From: Pseudarthrobacter sulfonivorans
GTDB lineage: Bacteria > Actinomycetota > Actinomycetes > Actinomycetales > Micrococcaceae
Assembly (NCBI RefSeq): GCF_014712225.1
Contig: NZ_JACXBW010000003.1
Span: forward strand, 62,001-126,000
Length of the DNA: 64,000 nucleotides
Reading direction: 5' to 3'
Shown here: positions 19,778 to 29,208 of the stretch, piece after piece
Layout of the letters: every line of letters begins with the position of its first letter
How positions within the stretch are numbered: position 1 is the first letter of the stretch
Notes under the pieces: generated by a model
Told to the model about the DNA's origin: nothing
Seen by the model: the letters and a program-made list of their open reading frames with translations, nothing else
Database searches by the model: none
Position numbers and translations under genes: made by a program

Positions 19778-21034
19778 GTGCCAGAAATTCGCCAGCCCTC
19801 GGCTCCACGGCGCGGGACGAACCTGCCGCGCATGGGGGACTTCAACCTGACGGTGATCCTCGATGCCATCCGCCGGTCATCGGGCGGCCTGAGCCGCGTT
19901 GAACTCGCCCAGATCGTGGGCCTCTCGCCGCAGACGATCTCCAACATCTCGCGCCGCCTGCTGGACCAGCACCTGATTGTGGAGGCCGGCAAGGAAGGCA
20001 GCGGTCCGGGCAAACCGCGCACCATGCTGCGGCTCAACCCGGCGGGCATGTACGCCGTGGGCGTCCACCTGGACCCGGCAGTTACCACCTTTGTGGTCCT
20101 TGACCTCGTGGGCGCGGTGGTGCAGCACTCCCGGATCAAAACCCCCGGCGGAAACGATCCCGCCGCCGTGATCGCCACCATGGCCACCGAAATCGGGCAG
20201 CTGGTTGCCGAATCCGGTGTGGACACAACCAAGATCGCGGGCCTGGGCCTGGCCGCCCCCGGCCCGATCGACCTGGACAACGGCACCGTGGTTGACCCGC
20301 CGCTGCTGCCGGGCTGGGACCGGGTGGAACTCCGGGACGCCCTGGCCAAGGCAACCGGGTACTCCGTTCTGGTGGACAAGGATGTTACCAGCGCCGCCGT
20401 CGCCGAGACCTGGGCCGGCGGCCCCAGCGGCGCGGGGAGCTTCGTGTTTATGTACATGGGCACCGGCATCGGCTGCGGCATTGTGCTCAATGACGAAGTG
20501 GTGCGCGGAACCTCAGGGAACGCCGGCGAGATCGGCCATATCATTGTGGACCCGGACGGCCCGGCCTGTGACTGCGGCCTGCGGGGCTGCGTGAAGTCTT
20601 CTGTTATCCCGAAAGTGCTGGTGGCGGAAGCCGTTGCTGCCGGAATTCTGGATGGCTCCGCGAAGCACACCAGCGGCGCCGAGGTGCAGGAGGGCTTCGC
20701 CCGGTTGTGCGACCTCGCCGACGCCGGAGATGAGAAAGCACTGGCCATCATCGACAAGTCCGCAGTCCTCGTGGCCCGGGCGGTCTCGGTGGTCACCAAC
20801 ACGCTGGATGTGGAAAGAGTGGTGTTTGGCGGCCCGTTCTGGAGCCGGATCGCTGACCGCTACCTTGAGAAAATCCCGGCGCTGGTGGATGCCAGCAGCG
20901 CAGCCCGCCTGATCCACACCATCGAGGTTGTGGGCACGGGAGTGGGTGAGGATGTGGGCGCCATTGGCGCCGCCTGCCTGGTACTGGAGCACACCCTGGC
21001 GCCCCGGGCACAGCGGCTGCTCCTGGAAGTCTGA
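19778..21034 (+). CDS. ROK-family transcriptional regulator
   Basis: The 418-residue protein has an N-terminal winged helix-turn-helix (LSRVELAQIVGLSPQTISNISRRLLDQHL, about residues 40-68) and a ROK sugar-kinase-like domain. The zinc signature CDCGLRGC is near residue 268. The GTG start follows GGGGAG. Family members sense sugars or sugar phosphates. The adjacent sugar-type ABC importer, starting 107 bases downstream, is the likely target. Catalytic kinase activity is possible but unproven for HTH-bearing members. Confidence 0.92.
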   Translation: MPEIRQPSAPRRGTNLPRMGDFNLTVILDAIRRSSGGLSRVELAQIVGLSPQTISNISRRLLDQHLIVEAGKEGSGPGKPRTMLRLNPAGMYAVGVHLDPAVTTFVVLDLVGAVVQHSRIKTPGGNDPAAVIATMATEIGQLVAESGVDTTKIAGLGLAAPGPIDLDNGTVVDPPLLPGWDRVELRDALAKATGYSVLVDKDVTSAAVAETWAGGPSGAGSFVFMYMGTGIGCGIVLNDEVVRGTSGNAGEIGHIIVDPDGPACDCGLRGCVKSSVIPKVLVAEAVAAGILDGSAKHTSGAEVQEGFARLCDLADAGDEKALAIIDKSAVLVARAVSVVTNTLDVERVVFGGPFWSRIADRYLEKIPALVDASSAARLIHTIEVVGTGVGEDVGAIGAACLVLEHTLAPRAQRLLLEV

Positions 21035-21140
21035 CCGCGGCTGCTTGCCTGTGGCAGGAGCCCCATCTAGCATGTGCATATCGCCGCGGCTGGGGGCCCG
21101 CAGTCAAAAGGGACAGCAGCCATTGATTGAATGGAGCATC

Positions 21141-22493
21141 ATGCGTCCTCGGGCCTTCAAAATTACGTCACTGCTCGCCGCTGCGGCCATTGCGCTGACG
21201 GCTTGTTCACCGGCCGCGCCCCAAGCGGAAACCAAAACCCTCAAGGTGGTCTACCAGAAGACGGACTCCTTCAGCGCCCTGGATAGCCTGTTCCAGTCGG
21301 CCAAGCAGGAATTTGAAGCCGCGCACCAAGGCGTCACGGTTGCCTTGGAGCCGGTCCAGGCCAACGACGACGATTACGGCACCAAGCTTGCCCTGGCCCT
21401 CCGCTCGCCTTCCACAGCCCCGGACGTTTTCTACGAGGACACGTTCAAGGTGCGGTCCGACGTCGACGCCGGTTATCTCCTCAAACTGGACAGCCACCTC
21501 GAAGGGTGGAAGGACTGGGAGAAGTTTGAGGAGGGCGCCAAGGCGGCGGGGCTGGGGGACGACGGCGGCACGTACGCGGTCCCGCTGGGCACCGACACCC
21601 GGGCCATCTGGTACAACAAGAAAGTCCTCACTGCCGCTGGCGTCAGCGTCCCCTGGGAGCCCCGCACCTGGCAGGACATCCTGGACACCGCCCGGAAAAT
21701 CAAAGCCAGCAACCCCGCTGTGGTGCCGTTCAACATGTACGCCGGCAAGGCCACCGGTGAAGGCACCGTGATGCAAAGCTTCTACGAGCTGCTCTACGGA
21801 ACCGGGGCCGAACTTTACGACGCCGATGCCCAGAGGTGGGTGCTGGGTTCACAGGGATTCACGGACTCGCTCGCCTTCCTCAAAACCCTCTACGACGAAA
21901 AGCTGGCTGTCTCCCCGGCCGAAGCCCTGGATGCCAACGTGTGGAAGAAGGTCTTCGGGGAATGGCTCCCGCAGGGCAAGATGGCCGCCACGGTGGAAGG
22001 TTCCTACACGCCCTCGTTCTGGCAGAAGGGCGGCAGCTACGAATGGCCGGAGTACGGCCAGGACATGGGCGTGACCGCTTTCCCCACACAGAATGGCCAG
22101 GCGCCCGGTGGAGTCAGCATGTCCGGCGGGTGGACGCTGGCGGTCGGGGCGGGGACCAACGACCCCCAGTTGGCGTTCGATTTCCTCGCCACCGCCTTGA
22201 ACCAGAAAAACTCCCTGGCTTTCGACATCGCAAGCTCCCAGATTGCCGTGCGCAAGGACGTCGCCGCTGATGCCGCATACCAGGGGGCCAACCCGTTTGT
22301 GAAGGACGTGTCCAAGCTCGTGGCCGTCACGCACTACCGCCCGGCAACGGCCGACTACCCGCGGATCTCGGCGGCGGTCCAGGAGGCAACCGAGGCTGTG
22401 ATCACCGGGGCGAAATCCCCTGCGCAGGCCGCCGCGGAGTATGACACGGCGGTGAAGGGCATCGTAGGTGACGCCAAAACCGTCGTGAAGTAG
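21141..22493 (+). CDS. Sugar ABC transporter substrate-binding lipoprotein
   Basis: The 450-residue protein begins with a signal peptide and lipobox LTACS (Cys near residue 22), so it is anchored on the outer face of the membrane. The rest is a family 1 solute-binding protein, with YEDTFKVRSDVDAGYLLKL, AIWYNKKVLTAAGV and GAWTLAV-like segments (here GGWTLAVGAG). GGAG precedes the ATG. It is followed by two permease genes and no ATPase. Such systems typically share an MsiK-type ATPase encoded elsewhere. The sugar is unknown. Confidence 0.92.
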   Translation: MRPRAFKITSLLAAAAIALTACSPAAPQAETKTLKVVYQKTDSFSALDSLFQSAKQEFEAAHQGVTVALEPVQANDDDYGTKLALALRSPSTAPDVFYEDTFKVRSDVDAGYLLKLDSHLEGWKDWEKFEEGAKAAGLGDDGGTYAVPLGTDTRAIWYNKKVLTAAGVSVPWEPRTWQDILDTARKIKASNPAVVPFNMYAGKATGEGTVMQSFYELLYGTGAELYDADAQRWVLGSQGFTDSLAFLKTLYDEKLAVSPAEALDANVWKKVFGEWLPQGKMAATVEGSYTPSFWQKGGSYEWPEYGQDMGVTAFPTQNGQAPGGVSMSGGWTLAVGAGTNDPQLAFDFLATALNQKNSLAFDIASSQIAVRKDVAADAAYQGANPFVKDVSKLVAVTHYRPATADYPRISAAVQEATEAVITGAKSPAQAAAEYDTAVKGIVGDAKTVVK

Positions 22494-22496
22494 CTT

Positions 22497-23408
22497 GTGG
22501 CAACTACCACTTCCCGGCGGCGGCCCACCGTAAGCCGTCCGCTGCTCCGGCGGCGGGCGCGGCTGCTTCCGGTACTCCCGGCTGTGCTGCTCCTGCTGGT
22601 GTTCCTGGCCGGACCCGTGCTGTGGGCCTTCCACGCTTCGTTCACCAACGCCGCCCTGACCGGCCGCAACGCCCGCAGTCCTGGCTGGGTGGGGCTCGAG
22701 AACTACCAGCGGCTCTTCACCGATCCGGTCCTGCCCCTCTCCCTTGCACTGACCGTCGTCTTCGTCGCGGGCTCGGCCATCGTGGGCCAGAACCTGCTGG
22801 GACTGGCCATCGCCATCCTGATGAGGCGGGCGCGCCGGCCGGTGGCCGCCGTCGTCGGAACCGCGGTGGTGGCTGCCTGGGTGCTGCCGGAGATCGTGGC
22901 GGCGTTCGCCGCCTACGCGTACTTCAGCCGCGACGGGACGCTGAACCAGGTCCTGGGGTCCGTGGGACTCGGCCAGCCCGACTGGCTGTATTCGTTCCCG
23001 ATGGTGGCGATCATGCTGGCCAACATCTGGCGCGGCACGGCCTTTTCCATGCTGGTGTACCGCGCCGCCATTGATGACGTGCCCGGCGAGGTCACGGAGG
23101 CGGCGCTGATGGACGGCGCCAGCGGCTGGCAGCGGCTGGCCTACGTGACCCTCCCCATGATCCGCGGCAGCATCGCCACCAACCTCATGCTCATCACCCT
23201 GCAGACGCTGGCAGTCTTCACCCTCATCTGGGTCATGACGGCGGGCGGGCCCGCCAACGCGAGCACCACACTGCCCGTGCTGGCCTACCAGGAAGCCTTC
23301 AAGTTCGGTGACATCGGATACGGAACGGCCGTGGCATCCGTGCTGATCCTGATCGGCCTGGTTTTCGGCGCGGCCTACGTCCGGCTCCTCCGGGAGCCCA
23401 AGCAATGA
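22497..23408 (+). CDS. Sugar ABC transporter permease, MalF type
   Basis: The 303-residue integral membrane protein has about six helices. The cytoplasmic EAA loop EVTEAALMDGASGWQRLAYVTLPMIRG, near residues 198-224, contacts the ATPase. The GTG start is three bases after the binding-protein stop. Its own stop overlaps the next start (ATGA). Confidence 0.92.
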   Translation: MATTTSRRRPTVSRPLLRRRARLLPVLPAVLLLLVFLAGPVLWAFHASFTNAALTGRNARSPGWVGLENYQRLFTDPVLPLSLALTVVFVAGSAIVGQNLLGLAIAILMRRARRPVAAVVGTAVVAAWVLPEIVAAFAAYAYFSRDGTLNQVLGSVGLGQPDWLYSFPMVAIMLANIWRGTAFSMLVYRAAIDDVPGEVTEAALMDGASGWQRLAYVTLPMIRGSIATNLMLITLQTLAVFTLIWVMTAGGPANASTTLPVLAYQEAFKFGDIGYGTAVASVLILIGLVFGAAYVRLLREPKQ

Positions 23409-24298
23409 CGACGGCGGCGCGTGGCACGGCCGGGACCGGCCGGCGGACGGGAGGGGGTCCCGGGGGTGCCGTGTCGCGGGCACAGCAGCGCGCCCGGGTC
23501 CCGGCGGACGCGGCCCTGATCCTGATCGGTGCCTGCTTTGTCCTGCCGCTGCTGTGGCTGGTGCTGGCCTCCCTCGATGCCTCCGCCGGGCACGAGGCGA
23601 GGCTCCCCGGCGAGGTCTCCCTGACCAACTTTGCCGCGATCATGACTCCGGGGCTGCTGTTCCAGCCACTGTGGAACAGCATGGTCCTCTCTGCCGGGAC
23701 CGCCGCCGTCAACCTGGCCGCGGCGGTCCTGGCCGCCTACCCGCTCTCCCGGTACCAGTCCCGCTTCAACAGGCCTTTCATGTACACGATCCTGTTCGGG
23801 ACGTGCCTGCCGATCACAGCCATCATGGTGCCGGTCTACGGCCTGTTCGTACAGCTTGACCTGTTGGATTCCATGCCCGCCACGATCTTCTTCATGGCAA
23901 CCACCACGCTGCCGATGGCCATCTGGATGACGAAGAACTTTATGGACGCCGTGCCGGTATCGCTGGAGGAGGCGGCCTGGGTGGATGGTGCCTCCGGACT
24001 GATGGCGCTGCGGACCATCGTGCTGCCGCTGATGCGGCAGGGGCTCGGCGTGGTGTTCATCTTTGTGTTCATCCAGGCCTGGGGGAACTTCTTTGTCCCC
24101 TTCGTGCTGCTCCTGTCCGAAGCGAGGCAGCCGGCGGCAGTGTCGATTTTCAGCTTCTTCGGACAGCACGGGGCAGTCGCCTATGGCCAGTTGGCCGCTT
24201 TTTCCATCCTGTACTCAGTTCCGGTGCTGGCCCTGTACGTCTTCGTGGCCAGGGGCGCCGGCAGCTCCTTCGCCCTGTCAGGTGCCGTCAAAGGCTAG
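23405..24298 (+). CDS. Sugar ABC transporter permease, MalG type
   Basis: The 297-residue partner permease has about six helices and the EAA loop SLEEAAWVDGASGLMALRTIVLPLMRQG. The first ~35 residues are Arg/Gly/Thr-rich and non-conserved. The ATGA overlap with the upstream permease indicates coupled translation in equal amounts. It is the last gene of the importer operon, with no ATPase gene following. Confidence 0.92.
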   Translation: MTTAARGTAGTGRRTGGGPGGAVSRAQQRARVPADAALILIGACFVLPLLWLVLASLDASAGHEARLPGEVSLTNFAAIMTPGLLFQPLWNSMVLSAGTAAVNLAAAVLAAYPLSRYQSRFNRPFMYTILFGTCLPITAIMVPVYGLFVQLDLLDSMPATIFFMATTTLPMAIWMTKNFMDAVPVSLEEAAWVDGASGLMALRTIVLPLMRQGLGVVFIFVFIQAWGNFFVPFVLLLSEARQPAAVSIFSFFGQHGAVAYGQLAAFSILYSVPVLALYVFVARGAGSSFALSGAVKG

Positions 24299-24317
24299 AC
24301 CTGCCGGGCCGAAGCAG

Positions 24318-24515
24318 TCAGTCGATGTCTTCGATGACGGTCCCGAACGGGATTGAATCGTCCAGATGCGCCTGGTGTCCGTGGGGCAGGTTGAGCACCC
24401 GCACACCGTGGGACTGATCCGCCGCTGACTGCATCAGGATGGGCCGCACGGTGTTGATGAAACTCTCGCTTTTTCCTGCGAGATACTCCTGGTAGCTGGC
24501 TGGTAGCTGGATCAT
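24318..24515 (-). CDS. Small hypothetical protein
   Basis: This 65-residue soluble protein starts MIQLPASYQEYLAGKSESF and ends DDSIPFGTVIEDID. It has ordinary amino-acid composition and is not the shadow of another gene, because the other strand here is non-coding. The ribosome binding site is weak. I know of no function. It converges on the importer operon and is divergent from the MoxR operon. Confidence 0.5.
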   Translation of the reverse strand: MIQLPASYQEYLAGKSESFINTVRPILMQSAADQSHGVRVLNLPHGHQAHLDDSIPFGTVIEDID

Positions 24516-24670
24516 TTCAACAGGATAGACCGGACGGACCCGCCATGGGGAGGGGTCCCCCTTGCGGGCCGGTTCGAAGCTGGCTTGGATAGGATGGCGG
24601 GCGGAGAGCCGCCCGCCGGCTACACCATCAGTCCACAGTCACCAGGCAGCAGCCTTCAGGGGGAAATCCA

Positions 24671-25678
24671 GTGCTTCAGACCAGCGCGCCAGCTCGCATC
24701 GAACCGGCGGAACTGGCCCGTGCACAGCAGGTGGCGGCAAACATTTCCCGCAGCTTCGGCGCCAAAGTGGTGGGCCAGGCGCGGCTTCGTGAGTCCCTGC
24801 TGGTGGGCCTCCTGACCGGCGGGCACATCCTGCTGGAAAGCGTTCCGGGGCTGGCGAAGACCACCGCCGCCCAGACCGTGGCCGAGGCCGTGAGTGCGGA
24901 GTTCCGGCGGATCCAGTGCACCCCGGACCTGCTGCCGAGCGACATCGTGGGAACGCAGATCTACGACGCCGCCAAGGGCACCTTCATCACGCAGCTGGGT
25001 CCGGTGCATGCCAACATCGTCCTGCTCGATGAGATCAACCGCTCCAGCGCCAAGACCCAAAGTGCCATGCTCGAAGCGATGCAGGAACGGCAGACGTCCA
25101 TCGGCGGCCAGGAGTACAAACTGCCCTCGCCGTTCCTGGTGCTCGCCACCCAGAACCCGATCGAGCAGGAGGGCACGTACCAGCTGCCGGAGGCGCAGAT
25201 GGACCGCTTTATGCTCAAGGATGTGCTGGATTATCCCTCGCCCGCCGAGGAAACGGAGATCCTCCGGCGGATTGATGCCGGGATCTTCACCGCGGAGCAG
25301 AAACCCGCCGCCGCTGCTTCGCTGGACGCCGTGGTGGGCGTGCAGGAACTGGTCCGCCGGATCTACATCGACCCCGCCATCACCAACTACATCGTGGGCC
25401 TGGTGTTTGTCACCCGCAATGCCGGGCAGTACATCGACCGCCGGCTGGCCGGGTTCATCGAGTTCGGCGCCAGCCCCCGCGCCAGCATTGCCTTCAGCCA
25501 GGCCGCCCGGGCCGTGGCGCTGCTCAACGGCAGGGACCACGTGATCCCGGAGGACGTGAAGTCCCTCGCCCACCGGGTGCTGCGGCACCGCCTGATCCTG
25601 GGATTTGATGCCGTTGCCGAGCAGGTGCCGGTGGAGACAGTCATTGACGCCATCGTGGCCTCCGTCCAGACGCCCTGA
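24671..25678 (+). CDS. MoxR-family AAA+ ATPase
   Basis: MoxR ATPases act with von Willebrand A proteins as chaperones that mature or insert metal into partner complexes. The 335 residues hold Walker A ESVPGLAKTTAAQ (near 58), Walker B IVLLDEINRSSAKTQSAM (near 117), sensor ATQNPIEQEGTYQLPEAQMDRF, and a C-terminal lid. GGGGGAAA lies upstream of the GTG start. It is the first gene of a six-gene operon with DUF58 and two VWA proteins, the classical MoxR-family partnership. Confidence 0.95.
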   Translation: MLQTSAPARIEPAELARAQQVAANISRSFGAKVVGQARLRESLLVGLLTGGHILLESVPGLAKTTAAQTVAEAVSAEFRRIQCTPDLLPSDIVGTQIYDAAKGTFITQLGPVHANIVLLDEINRSSAKTQSAMLEAMQERQTSIGGQEYKLPSPFLVLATQNPIEQEGTYQLPEAQMDRFMLKDVLDYPSPAEETEILRRIDAGIFTAEQKPAAAASLDAVVGVQELVRRIYIDPAITNYIVGLVFVTRNAGQYIDRRLAGFIEFGASPRASIAFSQAARAVALLNGRDHVIPEDVKSLAHRVLRHRLILGFDAVAEQVPVETVIDAIVASVQTP

Positions 25679-25686
25679 GCCCGGCG

Positions 25687-26571
25687 GTGGCCAGCCTCCT
25701 CCAGCGCGTGAAGTCGAAGATGGCCATCTTCGCCCACCGCAAAGCCCGCGGCATGCTCGACGGCGAATACGGTTCGGTCTTCCGCGGCCGCAGCCTCGAC
25801 TTTGACGACCTCCGCGCCTACGTCCCCGGTGACGAGGTCCGCGACATCGACTGGAAGGCGTCCGCCAGGCACGGGTCGCCGCTCGTCAAACGGTATGTGG
25901 CCGTGCGGCGGCAGACTGTCCTGCTGGTGACAGATACCGGCCGGAACATGGCCGCCGAATCCCGTGACGGCGAACCCAAAAAGGACATCGCCGTGATGGC
26001 ACTCGGTGTGGCGGGCTACCTCGCGCAGCGGCACGGTGACGTGGTGGGCCTGGTCTGCGGGGACGGGCACGGCACGCGCACCATCCCGGCGAAGGCCGGG
26101 GAGGCGCACCTTGAACGGATCCTGCGGGAGATTGATTCGGCCATCACCCTGGATTCCGGTCCCAGCAGGATCGAGGCCCAGCTGGAGCACGTGGCCCGCA
26201 CCGTCAAGGGCCGGTTCCTGCTCTTCGTCGTGGCTGACGAACTCGCCGCCGGCCCGGACCTCGAACAGCTGCTGCGCCGCCTGCGTGCCCAGCATGAAAT
26301 CCTCTGGTTCACCGTCCGCGACGCGGACCTGGCCGGGGAAGACAGCGCCATGCGGGACGCCTTCAGTGTGGCGGACTCGGCGGCGCTGCCGGGGCACCTG
26401 GCCGCATCCCCGGCAATCACCGAAGCGTACGCAAAGGCGGCAGGGGAGCGGGATGCCGGCAGGCAGGCCATGTTCCGCCGCACCGGCATCACCGAAGGCC
26501 ACGTGACCGGCAGCAGCACGGTGATGACGGAATTGTTCGCGCTCCTGGAGAGGCACCGGCGTGCAGGCTGA
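25687..26571 (+). CDS. DUF58 domain protein
   Basis: The 294-residue protein has the DUF58 signature GRSLDFDDLRAYVPGDEVRDIDWKASARHGSPLVKRY near residues 37-72, and a VWA-like fold with DTGRN in place of a complete MIDAS. It starts at a GTG eight bases after moxR. Its end overlaps the next gene by 11 bases. DUF58 proteins are standard partners of MoxR ATPases; the client here is unknown. Confidence 0.92.
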   Translation: MASLLQRVKSKMAIFAHRKARGMLDGEYGSVFRGRSLDFDDLRAYVPGDEVRDIDWKASARHGSPLVKRYVAVRRQTVLLVTDTGRNMAAESRDGEPKKDIAVMALGVAGYLAQRHGDVVGLVCGDGHGTRTIPAKAGEAHLERILREIDSAITLDSGPSRIEAQLEHVARTVKGRFLLFVVADELAAGPDLEQLLRRLRAQHEILWFTVRDADLAGEDSAMRDAFSVADSAALPGHLAASPAITEAYAKAAGERDAGRQAMFRRTGITEGHVTGSSTVMTELFALLERHRRAG

Positions 26572-27031
26572 TCCCGGCCTCATCGGGCCGCTCCAGTACA
26601 GCCAGGGCTGGATGTGGGCGGGCCTTGCCCTCCTCACCCTGGTCCTGGGCTGGTACTGCTTCGTGTTCCTCAGCACCCGCCAACGGCGGTCACCGTCGCC
26701 GCCTGCCCGGTTCACGCCGCCGTCGGACCTTCATGACCTCAAGGAGGCTTACCTGCATCGGATTGACGCCGTGACTGCGGACGCCGCCGCAGGGCTGCTG
26801 ACTGCCCGCGAATCGCACCAGGAACTGAGCCTGTTGGTGCGCCGGTTTGCCCGGGACGCTACCGGGGTGGACGCGCCCAGGATGACCCTGGCGGAGCTGC
26901 ACGTGCACCCCCTTCCCGGTATCGCCGAGGCCGTCCGCAGGATCTATCCCGGCGAGTTCGGGTTGGAGCCGCTGCCGCCACTTACGCAATCGGCCGAGGC
27001 AGCCCGCCGGGCGGTGCGGCAATGGAACTGA
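26561..27031 (+). CDS. Small membrane protein of the MoxR operon
   Basis: The 156-residue protein has one N-terminal transmembrane helix (WAGLALLTLVLGWYCFVFL) and a cytoplasmic helical domain with LKEAYLHRIDAV and LVRRFARDATGVDAPRMTLAEL. This layout matches the DUF4381-like component seen in similar operons, but similarity is weak by eye. It overlaps both neighbours (11 and 10 bases), so translation is coupled. Confidence 0.75.
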   Translation: MQADPGLIGPLQYSQGWMWAGLALLTLVLGWYCFVFLSTRQRRSPSPPARFTPPSDLHDLKEAYLHRIDAVTADAAAGLLTARESHQELSLLVRRFARDATGVDAPRMTLAELHVHPLPGIAEAVRRIYPGEFGLEPLPPLTQSAEAARRAVRQWN

Positions 27032-28062
27032 TGTTCTGGTGGTTGATCCCGCCCGCGCTGCTCCTGGCAGCCGTGGCCCTCTGGCGTGCCTTCCGCCCGG
27101 ACCCGCAGGCAAACGCACGACGCCGGCCGGTGGCCAATGCGGACCGCCTCACCGCTCTGCCCGAATACCAGGCTGCCCTCCGACGCCACCGCCGCTGGCT
27201 CGCCGTGGCGGCGCTCGCGGCCGGGACCCTGCTGGTGTCCGCGGTGGCCGCGGCCGCGCGCCCGGCGGAGCTGACCACCGTCCGGCCGGAGCAGCGGAAC
27301 CGGGACATCATGCTGTGCCTGGACAGTTCCGGCTCCATGAGCAGCGCAGATTCTGCCGTGGTGGAGGTCTTCGGCATGCTCGCGAAGGAGTTCGACGGCG
27401 AAAGGATCGGCCTCACCATCTTCGACAGCAGCGCCATGCAGGCCTTTCCGCTCACCGATGACTACGAATACGTGCAGGAACAGCTCAAGGCAGCTAAGGC
27501 CGCCTTCGACGGCGACCCCGGCAGTGCGGGTTTCCTGGACGGCACCTGGAGCGGCCGGGGATCCTCGCTGATCGGGGACGGCCTGGCGTCCTGCGTCAAC
27601 GCATTCCCGGACTCCGGCGGCGCCGGAGCAACCACGACGTCAGAAACGGACGGGACTGGCGGCGCCGGTGCAGCCACGCAGCGCTCGCGTTCGGTTGTCC
27701 TGGCGACGGATAACTACCTCTCCGGTGATCCGATCTTCACCCTGGAACAGGCGGGCGCCCTGGCACAGGAGCGCGGCGTCCGGGTGTACGCGCTGAATCC
27801 CGGTGACTTCGACTACGGCCCCGGGCCCGGGCAGCCCGGTGCCAGGCTGCGCGCAACAGCCGAAGCCAGCGGCGGGGCGTACTATCCGCTGGACACCCCG
27901 GATGCCGTGGCAGACATCGTACGCAGGGTGCAGTCCACGGAAGCTGCCGCGATGCAGGGGGCACCGCGAACCGTGGTCTCGGACCTGCCCGACGTGCCCC
28001 TGACGGTGGCACTCCTGTCCGGGCTGGTCCTGGCAGGCGCGTCCTGGCGGCTGAGGCCATGA
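27022..28062 (+). CDS. VWA-domain membrane protein (first)
   Basis: The 346-residue protein has N-terminal hydrophobic helices (residues 1-20 and about 60-80). An external von Willebrand A domain with MIDAS CLDSSGSMSSADSAV near residue 97 follows, and a C-terminal helix ends ASWRLRP. MIDAS folds bind metal and proteins. It is BatA-like in layout. A Thr/Gly/Ala-rich insert lies near residues 198-218. The stop codon overlaps an ATG of the repeat block that follows. Confidence 0.92.
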   Translation: MELMFWWLIPPALLLAAVALWRAFRPDPQANARRRPVANADRLTALPEYQAALRRHRRWLAVAALAAGTLLVSAVAAAARPAELTTVRPEQRNRDIMLCLDSSGSMSSADSAVVEVFGMLAKEFDGERIGLTIFDSSAMQAFPLTDDYEYVQEQLKAAKAAFDGDPGSAGFLDGTWSGRGSSLIGDGLASCVNAFPDSGGAGATTTSETDGTGGAGAATQRSRSVVLATDNYLSGDPIFTLEQAGALAQERGVRVYALNPGDFDYGPGPGQPGARLRATAEASGGAYYPLDTPDAVADIVRRVQSTEAAAMQGAPRTVVSDLPDVPLTVALLSGLVLAGASWRLRP

Positions 28063-28164
28063 CCCTGCAACCAGTCCTTCCGTGGTGGCTGAGGCCATGA
28101 ACCTGCAGCCCGTCCTTCCCTGGTGGCTGAGGCCATGAACCTGCAGCCCGTCCTTCCCTGGTGG
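28051..28164 (+). repeat. Three tandem 38-bp repeats carrying overlapping stop-start sites
   Basis: Near-identical 38-base units start at 28051, 28089 and 28127. Each contains CTGAGGCCATGA, in which a TGA overlaps an ATG. Because 38 is not a multiple of three, the ATGs at 28059, 28097 and 28135 are in different frames. The first two open 13-codon frames, MTLQPVLPWWLRP and MNLQPVLPWWLRP, that each end on the TGA overlapping the next ATG. Only the third ATG opens the second VWA gene. Confidence 0.95.
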
Positions 28165-29208
28165 CTGATGGCCACCGTCATCGCCGTCGCCGGGCTGTTT
28201 CTGGCCTGGCGGCTGGTCCTGGCGTCGCGGGAGCCCGGGGCCCGCGGCCGGGGCCATGGCAGCCAGCTCCGTGAGTGGCTGTTCCGGGGCGCCCTGGTGC
28301 TGCTGCTCCTGGCCGCCGCCCTCAGGCCGGGGGTTCCGGGCGGCAGCGTCCAGGCCGCCGCGGCGGACGTCAATGTCTTCTTTGTGGTGGACACCAGCAG
28401 CAGCATTGTCGCCGAAGACTACGGCGACCGCTCGCCACGGCTGGACGGTGTCCGCCGGGACATCATGGCCATCGCCGGCGAACTGGCCGGAGCCCGCTTT
28501 TCGCTCCTGACGTTCGACAGCAACGCCGTTGTCCGGATGCCCCTCACCACGGACACGTCCGCGCTGGACACCGCCGTCGCGGTCCTGCAGCCACAGGTGA
28601 CGGCCTTTTCAAAGGGGAGCAGCATCACCTCCGCCCGCAAGCTGCTGACTGAGCGGCTGCGTTCCGCGCGCGACAGCCACCCCGAACGGCCCCGCCTGGT
28701 CTACTACCTGGGCGACGGGGAACAGACCAGCGCCGCGGCGCCCGAGGCCATCAGGGTCGATGGCGGCCTGGTCAACGGGGGAGCCGTGCTCGGCTACGGC
28801 ACACCGGAAGGTGGCCGGATGAAGGAGAATGCCGGGCCGCGTTCCGGCAGTGACGGCGGGGCAGGCTACATCCAGGACCGGACCACAGGAACGGGCAGGG
28901 ACGCGCTGTCCGTCATCGATGAAGGGAAACTGCAGTGGATCGCCGGCCAGTTGGGCGTTCCCTACATCCACCGTTCGGCCGGCGATGCCGTGGCGCCGAT
29001 GATGCAGGCGGCGGATCCCGGCAAGCTCGAGCGGGCACCGGAAGGCGCCGGTCCGGACGGCCGCAGTGAGCTCTACTGGATCTTCGCCCTGGGCGCGTTC
29101 CTGCTGGGTCTGCGGGAGGCCTTCCTGCTGCTGCGCCAGTGGCGCCGGCTCCCTGCTGGACGGTTGAATCCGGACGCTGCTCGGCCCCTGGCGACGGCAC
29201 GGAAATGA
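28135..29208 (+). CDS. VWA-domain membrane protein (second)
   Basis: The 357-residue protein starts MNLQPVLPWWLMATVIAVAG. It has two N-terminal hydrophobic helices, a VWA domain whose MIDAS appears as VVDTSSSIVAEDYG near residue 88, and a C-terminal helix with LYWIFALGAFLLGLREAFLLL. It resembles BatB-type proteins. The start is the third ATG of the 38-bp repeat block. Ribosomes would have to re-initiate three times to reach it from the upstream gene, or start at it independently. The stop overlaps the next start (ATGA). Confidence 0.92.
   Translation: MNLQPVLPWWLMATVIAVAGLFLAWRLVLASREPGARGRGHGSQLREWLFRGALVLLLLAAALRPGVPGGSVQAAAADVNVFFVVDTSSSIVAEDYGDRSPRLDGVRRDIMAIAGELAGARFSLLTFDSNAVVRMPLTTDTSALDTAVAVLQPQVTAFSKGSSITSARKLLTERLRSARDSHPERPRLVYYLGDGEQTSAAAPEAIRVDGGLVNGGAVLGYGTPEGGRMKENAGPRSGSDGGAGYIQDRTTGTGRDALSVIDEGKLQWIAGQLGVPYIHRSAGDAVAPMMQAADPGKLERAPEGAGPDGRSELYWIFALGAFLLGLREAFLLLRQWRRLPAGRLNPDAARPLATARK

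Noticed and set aside
24539..24568. Nested CCCGC/GCGGG hairpin as a terminator
   Set aside because: It lies in the divergent promoter region upstream of both flanking genes, so termination makes little sense; the stem is short and interrupted.
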